Assembly (NCBI GenBank): GCA_002287035.1
Contig: NSKG01000002.1
Span: 496,001-560,000, forward strand
From: Pseudomonas sp. WN033
GTDB taxonomy: Bacteria; Pseudomonadota; Gammaproteobacteria; Pseudomonadales; Pseudomonadaceae
Reading direction: 5' to 3'
Length of the DNA stretch: 64,000 nt
In this document: positions 30,254-39,465 of the stretch, one piece after another
Layout of the letters: each line of letters opens with the position of its first letter
How positions within the stretch are numbered: position 1 is the first letter of the stretch
Notes under the pieces: model-generated
Told to the model about the DNA's origin: nothing
Seen by the model: only the letters and a program-made list of their open reading frames with translations
Databases searched by the model: none
Made by a program: the position numbers and the translations under genes

Positions 30254-32506
30254 ATGTTCAAACACCTGCACTTCCCTATCCTGGTCATCAACCCGCATAT
30301 CGGCCAGGCCAATGTGGCCGGCAAGCAACTCGACGATCTGTTCAGCGCCCTGAGCCAGGAGGGCTTCGAAGTCCTGGCCACCGGCTCGCTGGATGAAGGA
30401 CGACTGATCGCCGAAGCCCACCGCGGCCTGTCCTGCATTCTGTTCAGCACCGACGACGGTAACGACCTGGCACCGGTCCAGGCTCTGTTCGAAGCCGCCC
30501 ACTCGCGCTCGCCCGAACTGCCGATCATCGCCCTGAGCACCCGTCAGCACCTGGACAGCCACTACCTCAGTGCGCTGCGCGATCTGCTGCAATTGCGCGG
30601 CATCATCTATCTGTTCGAGGACACCCTGCCATTCATTGCCGGACAGATCGCCCGCACCGCCCGCGCCTATCTGGCGCAACTGCTGCCACCCTTCTTCAAG
30701 GCCCTGCTCGACTACACCGCGCGCTCCAGCTATTCCTGGCATTCACCCGGCCATGGCGGCGGCGTGGCCTTTCGCAAGAGCCCGGTCGGCCGGGCCTTCC
30801 ATGATTTTCTGGGCGAGAACACCCTGCGCTCAGACCTGTCGGTCTCAGTACCCGGCCTGGGCTCGCTGCTCGATCACAACGGCCCGATTGCCGAGGCCGA
30901 GGCGAACACTGCCCGCACCTTCGGCGCCGATCACAGCTTCTACGTAATCAACGGCACCTCGACCGCCAACAAGATCATCTGGCACGCCTTCGTCAGCCGC
31001 GATGATGTAGTGCTGGTCGATCGCAACTGCCACAAGTCGATCCTCCATGCCATCATCATGACCGGCGCTATCCCGCTCTACCTGACCGGCTCGCGCAACG
31101 ACTACGGCATCATCGGCCCGATCAGCCTGGAAGAACTGGCCCCCGAGCGACTCAAGCAACGCCTGACCGAGCACCCGCTGCTCAAGGATCGCCAGGTCGA
31201 CAGTATCCGCCTGGCGGTGTTGACCAACTCGACCTATGACGGCCTGTGCTACAACGCCGAGCTGATCAAGGAACAGCTGCAGGATGCCGTCGACATTCTG
31301 CACTTCGACGAAGCCTGGTACGGCTACGCGGCCTTTCACGAATTCTATGCCGGCCGCCATGGCATGGGGCGCAATCGCGGCCTGCCTCGCGCACGCCACC
31401 CATTGGTATTCGCCACCCAATCGCCGCACAAGGTGCTGGCAGCCCTGAGTCAGGCCTCCATCATTCTCGCCCAGGACAGCGAGGAGCAGCAGCTCGACCG
31501 CGAGCGCTTCAATGAAGCCTTCATGATGCACACCTCAACCTCCCCGCATTACGGCATCATTGCCTCGATCGACGTGGCTACCGGGATGATGGCTGGCGAG
31601 CCTGGCCGCTCACTGGTCCAGGAGACCCTGGATGAGGCCCTGAGCTTCCGCCAGGCCATGCAGCAGACCGCCGAACGACTGGACGAGGATCAGTGGTGGT
31701 TTGATGTCTGGGAGCCAGAAGACGCGCTGGACAGCGAGCAACTGCAGGCCAGCGACTGGACCCTGGATAATGGCGAGAGCTGGCACGGTTTTGGCGACAT
31801 GGCGCCGGACTATGCCCTGCTCGACCCGATCAAGGTCACCCTGCTGACTCCCGGCGTCGAGGAACAGGGTCGGCTGGCCAAAAGTGGCATTCCGGCCGCC
31901 ATCGTCACCCGCTTTCTGGCCGAGCGCGGTCTGGTCGTGGAAAAAACCGGTCTTTACTCGTTTCTGATTCTGTTCTCACTGGGCATCACCAAGGGAAAAT
32001 GGAGCACCCTGGTATCCGAACTACAGGAGTTCAAGCGCCTCTACGACGCCAACGCACCACTGGAAACCACCCTGCCGGGCATCGCCCAAGGCGGCCATTA
32101 TCCGGGCCTGGGACTGCAGGATCTGTGCGAACGCCTGCACAGCTTTTACAAGCAGCAGCGCATGGTGAAGATCCTGCGCCAGATCTATACCGAGCTACCA
32201 GACATGCTGGTGCGCCCAGCCGACGCCTATCAGCACATGGTTCGCGGTCAGGTCGAGATGGTCCCGATCGAGCAGCTGGCCGGCCGAATCAGCGCCGTCA
32301 TGCTGGTTCCCTACCCGCCAGGTATTCCGGTGATCATGCCCGGCGAGCGGTTCCCGACCGATTGCACCGCAATAACCGACTACCTGCGCGTGGCGCAGCA
32401 GCTGGACCAGCAGTTCCCGGGCTTTGAAAGCGATATTCACGGTCTGCGCGAAATCCGCCAGCAGGACGGCAGCGTGCGGTTCTGCGTGGACTGCCTGAAG
32501 GAATGA
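30254..32506 (+). CDS. ldcA: Orn/Lys/Arg decarboxylase, probable lysine decarboxylase
   Basis: A 750-residue PLP enzyme of the biodegradative basic-amino-acid decarboxylase family (fold type I), which decarboxylates L-lysine or L-arginine to cadaverine or agmatine. Seen: an N-terminal wing domain (FPILVINPHIGQANVAGKQL), HSPGHGGGVAFRKSP, the FVINGTSTANKIIWHA cofactor region, DRNCHKSI, HFDEAWYGYAAFH, the PLP-bound Lys393 in TQSPHKVL, and the C-terminal MLVPYPPGIPVIMPGE. Overall match and length (751 in P. aeruginosa LdcA) favour lysine. AAGGAAA ribosome site; followed by a shared terminator. Confidence 0.9.
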   Translation: MFKHLHFPILVINPHIGQANVAGKQLDDLFSALSQEGFEVLATGSLDEGRLIAEAHRGLSCILFSTDDGNDLAPVQALFEAAHSRSPELPIIALSTRQHLDSHYLSALRDLLQLRGIIYLFEDTLPFIAGQIARTARAYLAQLLPPFFKALLDYTARSSYSWHSPGHGGGVAFRKSPVGRAFHDFLGENTLRSDLSVSVPGLGSLLDHNGPIAEAEANTARTFGADHSFYVINGTSTANKIIWHAFVSRDDVVLVDRNCHKSILHAIIMTGAIPLYLTGSRNDYGIIGPISLEELAPERLKQRLTEHPLLKDRQVDSIRLAVLTNSTYDGLCYNAELIKEQLQDAVDILHFDEAWYGYAAFHEFYAGRHGMGRNRGLPRARHPLVFATQSPHKVLAALSQASIILAQDSEEQQLDRERFNEAFMMHTSTSPHYGIIASIDVATGMMAGEPGRSLVQETLDEALSFRQAMQQTAERLDEDQWWFDVWEPEDALDSEQLQASDWTLDNGESWHGFGDMAPDYALLDPIKVTLLTPGVEEQGRLAKSGIPAAIVTRFLAERGLVVEKTGLYSFLILFSLGITKGKWSTLVSELQEFKRLYDANAPLETTLPGIAQGGHYPGLGLQDLCERLHSFYKQQRMVKILRQIYTELPDMLVRPADAYQHMVRGQVEMVPIEQLAGRISAVMLVPYPPGIPVIMPGERFPTDCTAITDYLRVAQQLDQQFPGFESDIHGLREIRQQDGSVRFCVDCLKE

Positions 32507-32514
32507 CAGGCAAA

Positions 32515-32549
32515 GAAAAAGGGCTCGTCTTGCGACGAGCCCTTTAATT
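32515..32549. terminator. Bidirectional Rho-independent terminator (ldcA and tRNA operon)
   Basis: A 9-bp perfect stem (gggctcgtc / gacgagccc) with a TTGC loop, flanked by AAAAA on the left and TTTAATT on the right. It ends ldcA on the plus strand and, with a better U-tract (CCCTTTTTCTTT), the tRNA operon on the minus strand. Confidence 0.9.
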
Positions 32550-32624
32550 GGTGGAGCTAAGCGGGATCGAACCGCTGACCTCCTGCATGCCATGCAGGCG
32601 CTCTCCCAGCTGAGCTATAGCCCC
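32549..32624 (-). tRNA. tRNA-Ala (GGC)
   Basis: A 76-base tRNA with encoded CCA end. The anticodon stem CCTGC/GCAGG closes the loop ATGGCAT, giving anticodon GGC. Acceptor GGGGCTA pairs with TAGCTCC, and the T-loop GTTCGATCC is canonical. Identical in sequence to the copy at 32849-32924. Confidence 0.97.
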
Positions 32625-32667
32625 GTGGTCTTGCGACCGCCGGCACATGGGTACCGGTTGGTAAATA

Positions 32668-32743
32668 TGGCGTCCCCTAGGGGACTCGAACCCCTGTTAC
32701 CGCCGTGAAAGGGCGGTGTCCTAGGCCACTAGACGAAGGGGAC
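32668..32743 (-). tRNA. tRNA-Glu (TTC)
   Basis: A 76-base tRNA with encoded CCA. The anticodon stem CCGCC/GGCGG closes loop CTTTCAC, so the anticodon is TTC. Acceptor GTCCCCT pairs with AGGGGAC; T-loop GTTCGAGTC. Middle gene of a three-tRNA operon. Confidence 0.97.
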
Positions 32744-32756
32744 GCAAACCCTTCTG

Positions 32757-32778
32757 GAAACGATGCTGGTATCGTTTC
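32757..32778. other. Hairpin in the tRNA-Ala to tRNA-Glu spacer
   Basis: A perfect 8-bp inverted repeat (gaaacgat / atcgtttc) with a six-base loop just upstream of tRNA-Glu on the minus strand. It lacks a U-tract in that direction, so an RNA-processing hairpin is more likely than a terminator. Confidence 0.45.
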
Positions 32779-32848
32779 TTTACCTGACCGCCTGGGAGCG
32801 ATACAGGCCAGTGTAAAACAGGTCAACACTTACGCGCTGACCAAAAAA

Positions 32849-32924
32849 TGGTGGAGCTAAGCGGGATCGAACCGCTGACCTCCTGCATGCCATGCAGGCG
32901 CTCTCCCAGCTGAGCTATAGCCCC
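32849..32924 (-). tRNA. tRNA-Ala (GGC), second copy
   Basis: Base-for-base the same 76-base tRNA-Ala (GGC) as at 32549-32624. It is the first gene of the operon, about 20 bases downstream of the promoter. The sequence after the CCA is a T-rich run. Confidence 0.97.
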
Positions 32925-32942
32925 GTCTCAAGGACGGGGCGA

Positions 32943-32971
32943 ATATTATGGTCCTCGCCCCACCCTGTCAA
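32943..32971 (-). promoter_or_regulatory. Stable-RNA promoter of the tRNA operon
   Basis: On the minus strand TTGACA (32966-32971), a 17-base spacer, and TAATAT (32943-32948), followed by a C/G-rich stretch (TCGCCCCGTCC). Such GC discriminators are typical of stringently controlled tRNA and rRNA promoters. It lies in the 71-base gap after gltX. Confidence 0.8.
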
Positions 32972-32995
32972 CAGAAATTTACGCAAAACAGCAAC

Positions 32996-34486
32996 TTAAG
33001 CTTCAACCGAACCAAATCCAGCCAACAGTTTCTCCCAGGCCTTGGCTTCCTTCTTCGAGGTGCCACCCAGCAGCTCCAGCGCCTGTCGCAAACGGAAACG
33101 GGTCAGATCCGGCCCCAGGTGCGCCATGGCATCGAGCACCGAGACCGAGCTGGCCTGACCGGTGATCGCCGGGAACAGCAGCGGCATCACGTCACGCAAC
33201 TTCAACCCCAGGCCTTCGGCGACAAACTGGATACAGGCGGTGATGCTGTCCTTGCTCCATTGGCGCTGCGCTTCCAGCTTCCACAGTGTCAGCTGTAACA
33301 CCTGACGCACCTCGTCTTCCGAGAGTTTCTTGTGCTTGAACAGCGCCGGATCCAGCTCCAGCCGACCCATCAGGAAGAAACCGGCCAGCGGCAACAGGTC
33401 GCTGAAGGTTTCAACCCGGCTCTGCACCAGCGGGATCATCGGCTTGAGATAGTCGCCATTGACCGCCCAGGCTTGGACCGCTCGGGCGAAATCCTCGGGT
33501 GACAGTTCACGAATCCACAGACCATTGAGCCAGGCCAGCTTTTCGATGTCGAAAATCGGCCCGCCCAGCGATACCCGGTGGATATCGAAATGCTCAACCA
33601 TTTCGGCCAGGCTGAACTTTTCCCGCTCATCGGGCATCGACCAGCCCATGCGCCCCAGATAGTTCAGCAGCGCCTGCGGCAGATAGCCCATGCGCTGGTA
33701 GAAGGTGATGCTGGTCGGATTCTTGCGCTTGGACAGCTTGCTCTTGTCCGGGTTGCGCAGCAGCGGCATGTGGCACAGCTGCGGCATGTCCCAGCCGAAG
33801 TACTGGTACAGCAGCATGTGCTTGGGTGCCGAGTTGATCCACTCCTCGCCGCGCAGCACATGGGTGATCTGCATCAGATGATCGTCGACCACATTGGCCA
33901 GGTGGTAGGTTGGCAGACCGTCAGCCTTCATCAGCACCTGCATGTCGACCTGTTCCCAGGGAATCTCGATCTCGCCACGCAGCATGTCGTTGACGACGCA
34001 CACACCTTCGCTCGGCACCTTCATGCGCACAACGTGCGACTCACCTGCGGCCACCCGGCGCTCGACTTCCTCGGCACTCAGGTGCAGACAGTGACCGTCA
34101 TAGCCGGGGGTCTGTTTGTTGGCCATTTGTTCGGCGCGCAGGGCGTCCAGCCGCTCGCTGCTGCAAAAGCATCGGAAGGCATGACCATTGCTGATAAGTT
34201 GTTCGCTATGCGCCTGGTAGATCTCGCTACGCTCGCTCTGGCGGTACGGCCCATGCGGACCACCCACGTCCGGACCTTCATCCCACTGCAACCCGAGCCA
34301 ACGCAGCGAGTCCAGAATCTGCTGCTCGGACTCGGCACTGGAGCGCACCTGATCGGTGTCCTCGATACGCAAAATGAATTCGCCGCCGTGCTGACGGGCA
34401 AAGCACTCATTGAACAAGGCGATATAGGCGGTGCCGACGTGTGGGTCACCTGTCGGAGACGGGGCAATGCGGGTACGAACGGTCAT
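32996..34486 (-). CDS. gltX: Glutamyl-tRNA synthetase
   Basis: A 496-residue class I synthetase charging tRNA-Glu. Seen: the ATP-site motif [13 protein letters not shown] (HIGH variant HVGT, residues 16-19), the zinc-region [10 protein letters not shown], the KMSKS-type motif KLSKRKNP, and the helical anticodon-binding C-terminus. The ATG chosen begins [13 protein letters not shown], as in other pseudomonads; an in-frame ATG 27 bases upstream lacks a ribosome site. It lies just upstream of an operon containing tRNA-Glu, its own substrate. Confidence 0.97.
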   Translation of the reverse strand: MTVRTRIAPSPTGDPHVGTAYIALFNECFARQHGGEFILRIEDTDQVRSSAESEQQILDSLRWLGLQWDEGPDVGGPHGPYRQSERSEIYQAHSEQLISNGHAFRCFCSSERLDALRAEQMANKQTPGYDGHCLHLSAEEVERRVAAGESHVVRMKVPSEGVCVVNDMLRGEIEIPWEQVDMQVLMKADGLPTYHLANVVDDHLMQITHVLRGEEWINSAPKHMLLYQYFGWDMPQLCHMPLLRNPDKSKLSKRKNPTSITFYQRMGYLPQALLNYLGRMGWSMPDEREKFSLAEMVEHFDIHRVSLGGPIFDIEKLAWLNGLWIRELSPEDFARAVQAWAVNGDYLKPMIPLVQSRVETFSDLLPLAGFFLMGRLELDPALFKHKKLSEDEVRQVLQLTLWKLEAQRQWSKDSITACIQFVAEGLGLKLRDVMPLLFPAITGQASSVSVLDAMAHLGPDLTRFRLRQALELLGGTSKKEAKAWEKLLAGFGSVEA

Positions 34487-34533
34487 GGATACTCTCGGAT
34501 AAACGGCCCCCATACCGGGGGCACAGAAAAAAG

Positions 34534-35463
34534 CTATTCGTCGGCAGATTTTATCAGCGCTTCGGACTCAGCCTCCAGTCTGCTGTTGAGCCACTCATCC
34601 ACACTTTCCACCAGGTAGTCGATAAAGGCCTTGACCTTCATCGCCTGAAAGCGCCGCGAGGGATACAGTGCGCACAGCTCACTGGAAGGCAGCCGGCAAT
34701 GCTCCAGCACCCTGACCAGAGTGCCCAGCTCAACACAGGGCTCGGCAATAAAAGCTGGCACGTTGACGATCCCGGCCCCCGCCAATGCCGCCTCGCGGGC
34801 AAAGGTCACATTGTTGACCGTCATCACCGGGTTGACCGTCACGTTGACCACGGGCTCAAGGAAGTGCCACTTGCGGCTGGTTTCACTGACGCTTTGAATG
34901 CAGCGGTGGTGAGTCAGCTCTTCCGGCTTGCTGGGCATGCCGTACTGGCGGATGTAATCCGGGCTGGCATACAGCTGACTGGGGCTGGAAATCAGCGGCC
35001 GGGCCACCAGACTGGAGTCGGGTAAACGCCCTCTGTGAATAACAATATCCACCCCCTCCTCGACCGGGTCGACGGTCCGGGTCGTCAGCTCAACCTCAAC
35101 CTGGATCGCCGGGTAGCAGCGCATGAACTCGCCCACCACCTTGCCCAAAAACAGCTGGCCAAACTCGATCGGCGAACTGATCCGCAACAGCCCGGTCGGC
35201 TCGCGCTGCAATTGCATAATAGCCTGTTCGGCCTCGGAGAACTCCTGCATGATCTGTCGGCAGCGCTCGTAATAAGCCTGACCGACTTCAGTCAGCCGCA
35301 ATTTGCGCGTGGTGCGATTAAGCAGGCGCACTCCCAACCGCTCTTCCAGTTGAGCGATCCGCCGACTGACGGTGGACTTTTGCATACCCAGCGTGGTCGC
35401 AGCGCTGGTAAAACTGTGACACTCCACCACGCGGGTGAAGATCAGGGCGTCATCCAAACCCAT
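34534..35463 (-). CDS. LysR-family transcriptional regulator
   Basis: A 309-residue intact LysR regulator. Seen: an N-terminal winged helix-turn-helix ([24 protein letters not shown], about 17-40), [20 protein letters not shown], and an effector domain with [19 protein letters not shown] and AGIVNVPAF. It belongs to the CrgA/PecT-like subgroup by style. It diverges from the EmrA-like adaptor with a 103-base gap, so control of the pump operon and of itself is likely. The ligand is unknown. Confidence 0.9.
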   Translation of the reverse strand: MGLDDALIFTRVVECHSFTSAATTLGMQKSTVSRRIAQLEERLGVRLLNRTTRKLRLTEVGQAYYERCRQIMQEFSEAEQAIMQLQREPTGLLRISSPIEFGQLFLGKVVGEFMRCYPAIQVEVELTTRTVDPVEEGVDIVIHRGRLPDSSLVARPLISSPSQLYASPDYIRQYGMPSKPEELTHHRCIQSVSETSRKWHFLEPVVNVTVNPVMTVNNVTFAREAALAGAGIVNVPAFIAEPCVELGTLVRVLEHCRLPSSELCALYPSRRFQAMKVKAFIDYLVESVDEWLNSRLEAESEALIKSADE

Positions 35464-35566
35464 AGCTAACTGTTCCTGTCATGCAACAAAGTTTCCAGAT
35501 TCTAGCGCCTCTAGTGCCTGCTGGAACAGTGCTACAGTGCCCGAACAAGTAGAAAAGGAAGTATCC

Positions 35567-36598
35567 ATGTCCGCCCACGTTCGCAAGCGCCTGTTCGTTT
35601 TCTTTCTCCTGCTCGCCATGGCCGGCTCCGCTTTCTTTGTCCACTGGTGGTTTATCGGACGCTTTTACCAGTCCACCAACAACGCCTATGTCCAGGGTGA
35701 CATCACCCGCATCAGCAGCCAGCTCAGTGCCCAGGTTACCGAAGTACTGGTCGCCGACAACCAATGGGTGGAAATCGGCGACCCGCTGATCCGCCTTGAT
35801 CCACGGGACTTCCAGATCGCCCTGGCCCAGGCTCGCGCCAATCTGGCGACCCGCAAGGCTGAACGGATCGAGGTCGAGTCACGCCTGGCGCAACAGGACA
35901 GCCTGATCGCCGCCGCCCGCGCCGATGTTCTGGCCCGCCAGGCCGAGCGCCAGCGTGTGGAGCTGGATATTCGCCGCATCACCCCGCTGCGCCAGTCCGG
36001 TTATGCATCGGAAGAGCAACTCAGCAACTTCCGTGCTCAGCTAGACGTAGCCAAAGCCCAGGTCCAACGCGCTGACGCCGACCTGCAGACCCAGCAACTG
36101 GTCAAGGACACCCTGCGCGCCGACCTGCAACGCCTGGCGGCACTCATTGAAGTGGCTGAGGCTGACATCAGCAAGGCCGAACTGGATCTGGAACGAACCG
36201 AAATCCGCGCCCCGAACAGCGGCCGGGTCGGCCAACGCAGCGTACGGGTCGGACTCAACGTCCAGCCCGGCAGCCACCTGCTGGCCCTGGTACCGGAGCA
36301 GCACCTGTGGGTGCAGGCCAACTTCAAGGAAACCCAGATTCGTGGCCTGCGCGAAGGCCTCAAGGCCCGTCTGGAATTCGACGCCTTTCCCGGCCAGCCG
36401 ATCGAGGGCGTGATCGACAGCCTGTTCCCCGCCTCCGGCGCCCAGTTCAGCCTGCTGCCGCCGGATAACGCCACAGGCAACTTCACCAAAGTCGTGCAGC
36501 GTATGCCGGTCAAGATCGTCCCGGCCAACGGGCATCCCTTGACCGGCCACATCCGGCCCGGCATGTCGGTATTGGTGAAGGTCGACCTGCGTGACTGA
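35567..36598 (+). CDS. EmrA-like membrane-fusion adaptor (HlyD family)
   Basis: A 343-residue adaptor for an MFS drug pump. Seen: one N-terminal membrane helix (about 8-28), the lipoyl/barrel entry VQGDITRISSQLSAQVTEVLV, a long alpha-hairpin with strong coiled-coil heptads (about 75-185), the second lipoyl half TEIRAPNSGRVGQRSVRVG, and a beta-barrel with HLWVQANFKETQI, a family hallmark. The ATG follows AAAAGGAAG; a longer reading upstream is not coding-like. Its stop overlaps the pump start by eight bases. Confidence 0.92.
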   Translation: MSAHVRKRLFVFFLLLAMAGSAFFVHWWFIGRFYQSTNNAYVQGDITRISSQLSAQVTEVLVADNQWVEIGDPLIRLDPRDFQIALAQARANLATRKAERIEVESRLAQQDSLIAAARADVLARQAERQRVELDIRRITPLRQSGYASEEQLSNFRAQLDVAKAQVQRADADLQTQQLVKDTLRADLQRLAALIEVAEADISKAELDLERTEIRAPNSGRVGQRSVRVGLNVQPGSHLLALVPEQHLWVQANFKETQIRGLREGLKARLEFDAFPGQPIEGVIDSLFPASGAQFSLLPPDNATGNFTKVVQRMPVKIVPANGHPLTGHIRPGMSVLVKVDLRD

Positions 36599-38135
36599 CG
36601 CGCGTTTCGAACAGCCGATACCGCCGCCGACCCGGCGCGACTGGATCGCCATTCTCAGCGCCATTCTCGGCGCATTCATGGCGATTCTCGATATCCAGAT
36701 CATCAATTCCTCGCTCAAGGATATTCAGGGCGCACTGTCGGCTACCATTGAGGAAGGCTCGTGGATTTCCACCTCCTATCTGGTGGCCGAAATCATCATC
36801 ATTCCACTGGCCGCCTGGCTGACCATGATCATGTCGCCGCGACGCTTCGCCGTGTGCGTCTCGGTAATCTTCGTGTTCGCCTCCCTGCTCTGCTCAATGG
36901 CCTGGAACCTGGAAAGCATGATCGTGTTCCGGGTGCTCCAGGGCCTGGCCGGTGGCGCACTGATCCCCTTCGCCTTTTCGCTGATCCTGACCAAACTGCC
37001 GCTGGAAGTACGTCCCAAGGGCATGGCGCTGTTTGCCGTGACCGCTACCTTCGCTCCGGCCATAGGCCCAACCATTGGCGGCTGGCTGACGGAAAATTTT
37101 GGCTGGGAATTCATTTTCTACATCAACATCGTACCCGGCATCCTGATGACCGCCGGCCTGCTGTACGGCCTGGACAAGAGCCCGCCACGCTGGGAACTGC
37201 TGAAAAAAGGTGACTATGCAGGGATCGCCACCATGGCGCTGGGCCTGGGTTGCCTGCAGGTCTTCCTTGAGGAAGGCCATCGCATGGACTGGCTGGAATC
37301 CCCCCTGATGGTCACCCTCGGCGTCATCGCCTTCGTCAGCCTGGTGACCTTCGTGATTCTGCAGCTGAGCCGTGATAACCACCTGATCAACCTGCGACTA
37401 CTGAAAGAGCGCAACTTTCTGCTCGGCAGCCTGGGCAATATTGGCCTGGGCGTGGGATTGTTCGGCACGGTGTTCGTGCTGCCGGTCTATCTGGCGCAGA
37501 TCCAGCACTACAACGCGCTGCAGATCGGCCAGGTGTTCATGTGGCTGGGCCTGCCGCAATTGCTGCTGATTCCGCTGGTGCCGATTCTGATGAAATACAT
37601 CGATGCCCGCTGGATCTGCGCCGCCGGTTTTCTGCTGTTCAGCTCGGCCAGCTACTTCAGCGGCTTTCTCAGCCTCGATTTCGCCGGCGACCAGTTTATT
37701 GCCGTCCAATTGCTGCGTGCCTTTGGCCAGCCAATGATCCTGGTGCCGATGTCGATTCTGGCCACCGCCATGATTCCGCCGTCACAGGCTGGCTCGGCCT
37801 CCAGCCTGTACAACATCATCCGCAATCTCGGTGGCGCCATCGGCATCGCCGTACTGGCTACCATGCTGGACAGCCGGGCCAAGTACTACTTCGACTATTT
37901 GCGCGAACACATCACCCCAGCCAACCCGGCACTGGAGGAACGCCTGACCCTGTTGACCGAACAGCTCGGCAACCCGGAATCCGCGCTGCGCCTGCTCAAC
38001 CAGCAGGTTCACCAGCAGGCCCAGATCATGGCCTACAATGACGCGTTCCACCTGATTGGGCTGATGCTGGCCATATCCATGGTCTGCATTCTGCTGACCA
38101 AGCCGTTACCCAAGGCCCCGCTCAAGGCGCAATAG
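36591..38135 (+). CDS. DHA2-family MFS multidrug transporter (EmrB-like)
   Basis: A 514-residue proton antiporter with about 14 membrane helices. Seen: the DHA2 N-terminus (AILSAILGAFMAILDIQIIN with the conserved Asp), SYLVAEIIIIPLAAWL, motif C-like APAIGPTIGGWLTENFGWEFIFYINIVPG, and GSASSLYNIIRNLGGAIG. The start is a GTG overlapping the adaptor stop, with GAAGG nine bases upstream, so the two are translationally coupled. Exports unknown compounds through the EmrA-like partner and an outer-membrane channel encoded elsewhere. Confidence 0.92.
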   Translation: MTDARFEQPIPPPTRRDWIAILSAILGAFMAILDIQIINSSLKDIQGALSATIEEGSWISTSYLVAEIIIIPLAAWLTMIMSPRRFAVCVSVIFVFASLLCSMAWNLESMIVFRVLQGLAGGALIPFAFSLILTKLPLEVRPKGMALFAVTATFAPAIGPTIGGWLTENFGWEFIFYINIVPGILMTAGLLYGLDKSPPRWELLKKGDYAGIATMALGLGCLQVFLEEGHRMDWLESPLMVTLGVIAFVSLVTFVILQLSRDNHLINLRLLKERNFLLGSLGNIGLGVGLFGTVFVLPVYLAQIQHYNALQIGQVFMWLGLPQLLLIPLVPILMKYIDARWICAAGFLLFSSASYFSGFLSLDFAGDQFIAVQLLRAFGQPMILVPMSILATAMIPPSQAGSASSLYNIIRNLGGAIGIAVLATMLDSRAKYYFDYLREHITPANPALEERLTLLTEQLGNPESALRLLNQQVHQQAQIMAYNDAFHLIGLMLAISMVCILLTKPLPKAPLKAQ

Positions 38136-38140
38136 CCGGA

Positions 38141-39220
38141 TCACTCAGCCGCAAGCTGTTGCGCCAGCCCCTGCAGCAACCGGTTGTTGATCGTCTCGGC
38201 CTTGTCCAGGCGGCCCTGATCGAAGCGCTCATCCAGGGCAAAGCCGCCACGCAGCAACTGCTCAAGGAAACTGAGACCATCCGAACTCACTTCACTGGCG
38301 CTGCGCAGCGCCTGTAACAGGCCTTCGGCATAATCACGCAACTGGTTGTTGACCGCACTGACTGGCGCGGCCTGGCCGGCGACACTGCGGTAAGCCTCAC
38401 TGACCTGACGCACGCTGGTCTGGGTCAGGCTCAGCGACATGCTGGCCAACTGCGTGCCGTCCAGATCCAGAGCCAGAGCCCGGTCAAAAGCACCAGTCAG
38501 ATCACCGGCATAGAACCGGCTGGCCAGTTCCTGTACCTGCCCCAGCAGGCTTTCAAGAGCTGCCCGCTCATCGTTATTGAGCTGCCCCTCGATGGCCACC
38601 TGAAACTGGCCGACCTGCAGCATTCCGCCGCTGCCGGCAAATCCGTCTGCAGTCTTTTCTACCGTTGCCGCACTCACTGAGGCCTGGGCGATGCTGATAC
38701 GCAGTCGGTCCCCTTCCCGGGTGGTTACCGACAGCTCAAAACTCTCGGACAGCGCGACCAGGCTGGAATAATTGGCCACCGACACCTGATCACGCCCAGG
38801 CAGCAGACGCTGGGCGATATCGCTCATGCCGGACTGGATCCGGCTGTAGGTATCGTCAATGTCCTCGGCTACCTTGCCCTTGAGCACGCCCATGCCGTCA
38901 AGAATCTTGCGGGCCTCGGCAAACCCCTGCTCAACCCCTTTGCGGGCCTGGTCATAGAGTTTTTCCAACTGTGTGGTATCAGCGCCATCGGCCCTGGCCT
39001 GCTGCAACCTGCCCTCGATAAAACCGAGAACGGTTTCCGCCACCCTGGCCGGAGCAAAGTTTTCGGCCGGCCCATTGAGGCTGCCCTGTTGCAAGCCCAG
39101 ACGCTCGGCCAGGCGATTGGCCAGAGTCTGCTGCGGGACTGGCAAATTGCGCACAGACGCCGCCGCAACCGAGTGCGCCGGGCGCGATTGACTGGATGAA
39201 AGAAACGGAGTCTGAGTCAT
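38141..39220 (-). CDS. DUF5610 domain-containing protein
   Basis: A 359-residue protein with a domain that I recognise as DUF5610 (roughly residues 55-170: RVAETVLGFIEGRLQQARADG through AEDIDDTYSRIQSGMSDIA). No signal peptide or membrane segment is visible. The remainder is Ala/Leu/Gln-rich and helical, with a beta-like stretch ESFELSVTTREGDRLRISIAQ (about 158-180) and FQVAIEGQLNNDERAALESLLGQVQEL. Function is unknown. A GGAGGTG site precedes the ATG. It converges on the MFS gene with only five bases between stops. Confidence 0.75.
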   Translation of the reverse strand: MTQTPFLSSSQSRPAHSVAAASVRNLPVPQQTLANRLAERLGLQQGSLNGPAENFAPARVAETVLGFIEGRLQQARADGADTTQLEKLYDQARKGVEQGFAEARKILDGMGVLKGKVAEDIDDTYSRIQSGMSDIAQRLLPGRDQVSVANYSSLVALSESFELSVTTREGDRLRISIAQASVSAATVEKTADGFAGSGGMLQVGQFQVAIEGQLNNDERAALESLLGQVQELASRFYAGDLTGAFDRALALDLDGTQLASMSLSLTQTSVRQVSEAYRSVAGQAAPVSAVNNQLRDYAEGLLQALRSASEVSSDGLSFLEQLLRGGFALDERFDQGRLDKAETINNRLLQGLAQQLAAE

Positions 39221-39329
39221 GATGCACCTCCAGAAGATCAGAGGTTATCGGCCGACTTTGCCCACACTGAATGACCGTTGGTCGGTCTGGGGGCATGCAA
39301 GCCCGCAACACCCTGCCATCAGCCAGTTT

Positions 39330-39415
39330 CAGCATCGCGCAGGCGCGCGACGCTACCCAGACCAGGCACCAACCTCTGTGCAATCGCCTGGGAGTGTCGC
39401 GCACCTGCGCGACAC
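39330..39415. repeat. Paired palindromic repeat, family 2, copy A
   Basis: Two related palindromic modules. The left one (39330-39362) reads cagcatcgcgcaggcgcgcg then acgctacccagac; the right one (39388-39415) reads ctgggagtgtcgcgcacctg then cgcgacac. Each module has a tcgcgc/gcgcga core with a cccag or ctggg end. Here the ctggg ends face inward across 25 bases. Copy B lies at 42649-42747. Confidence 0.7.
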
Positions 39416-39465
39416 AAAACCACCCTGCGATACCATCTCCATCTGCCAGGCTGGCTTGCTTCGGC

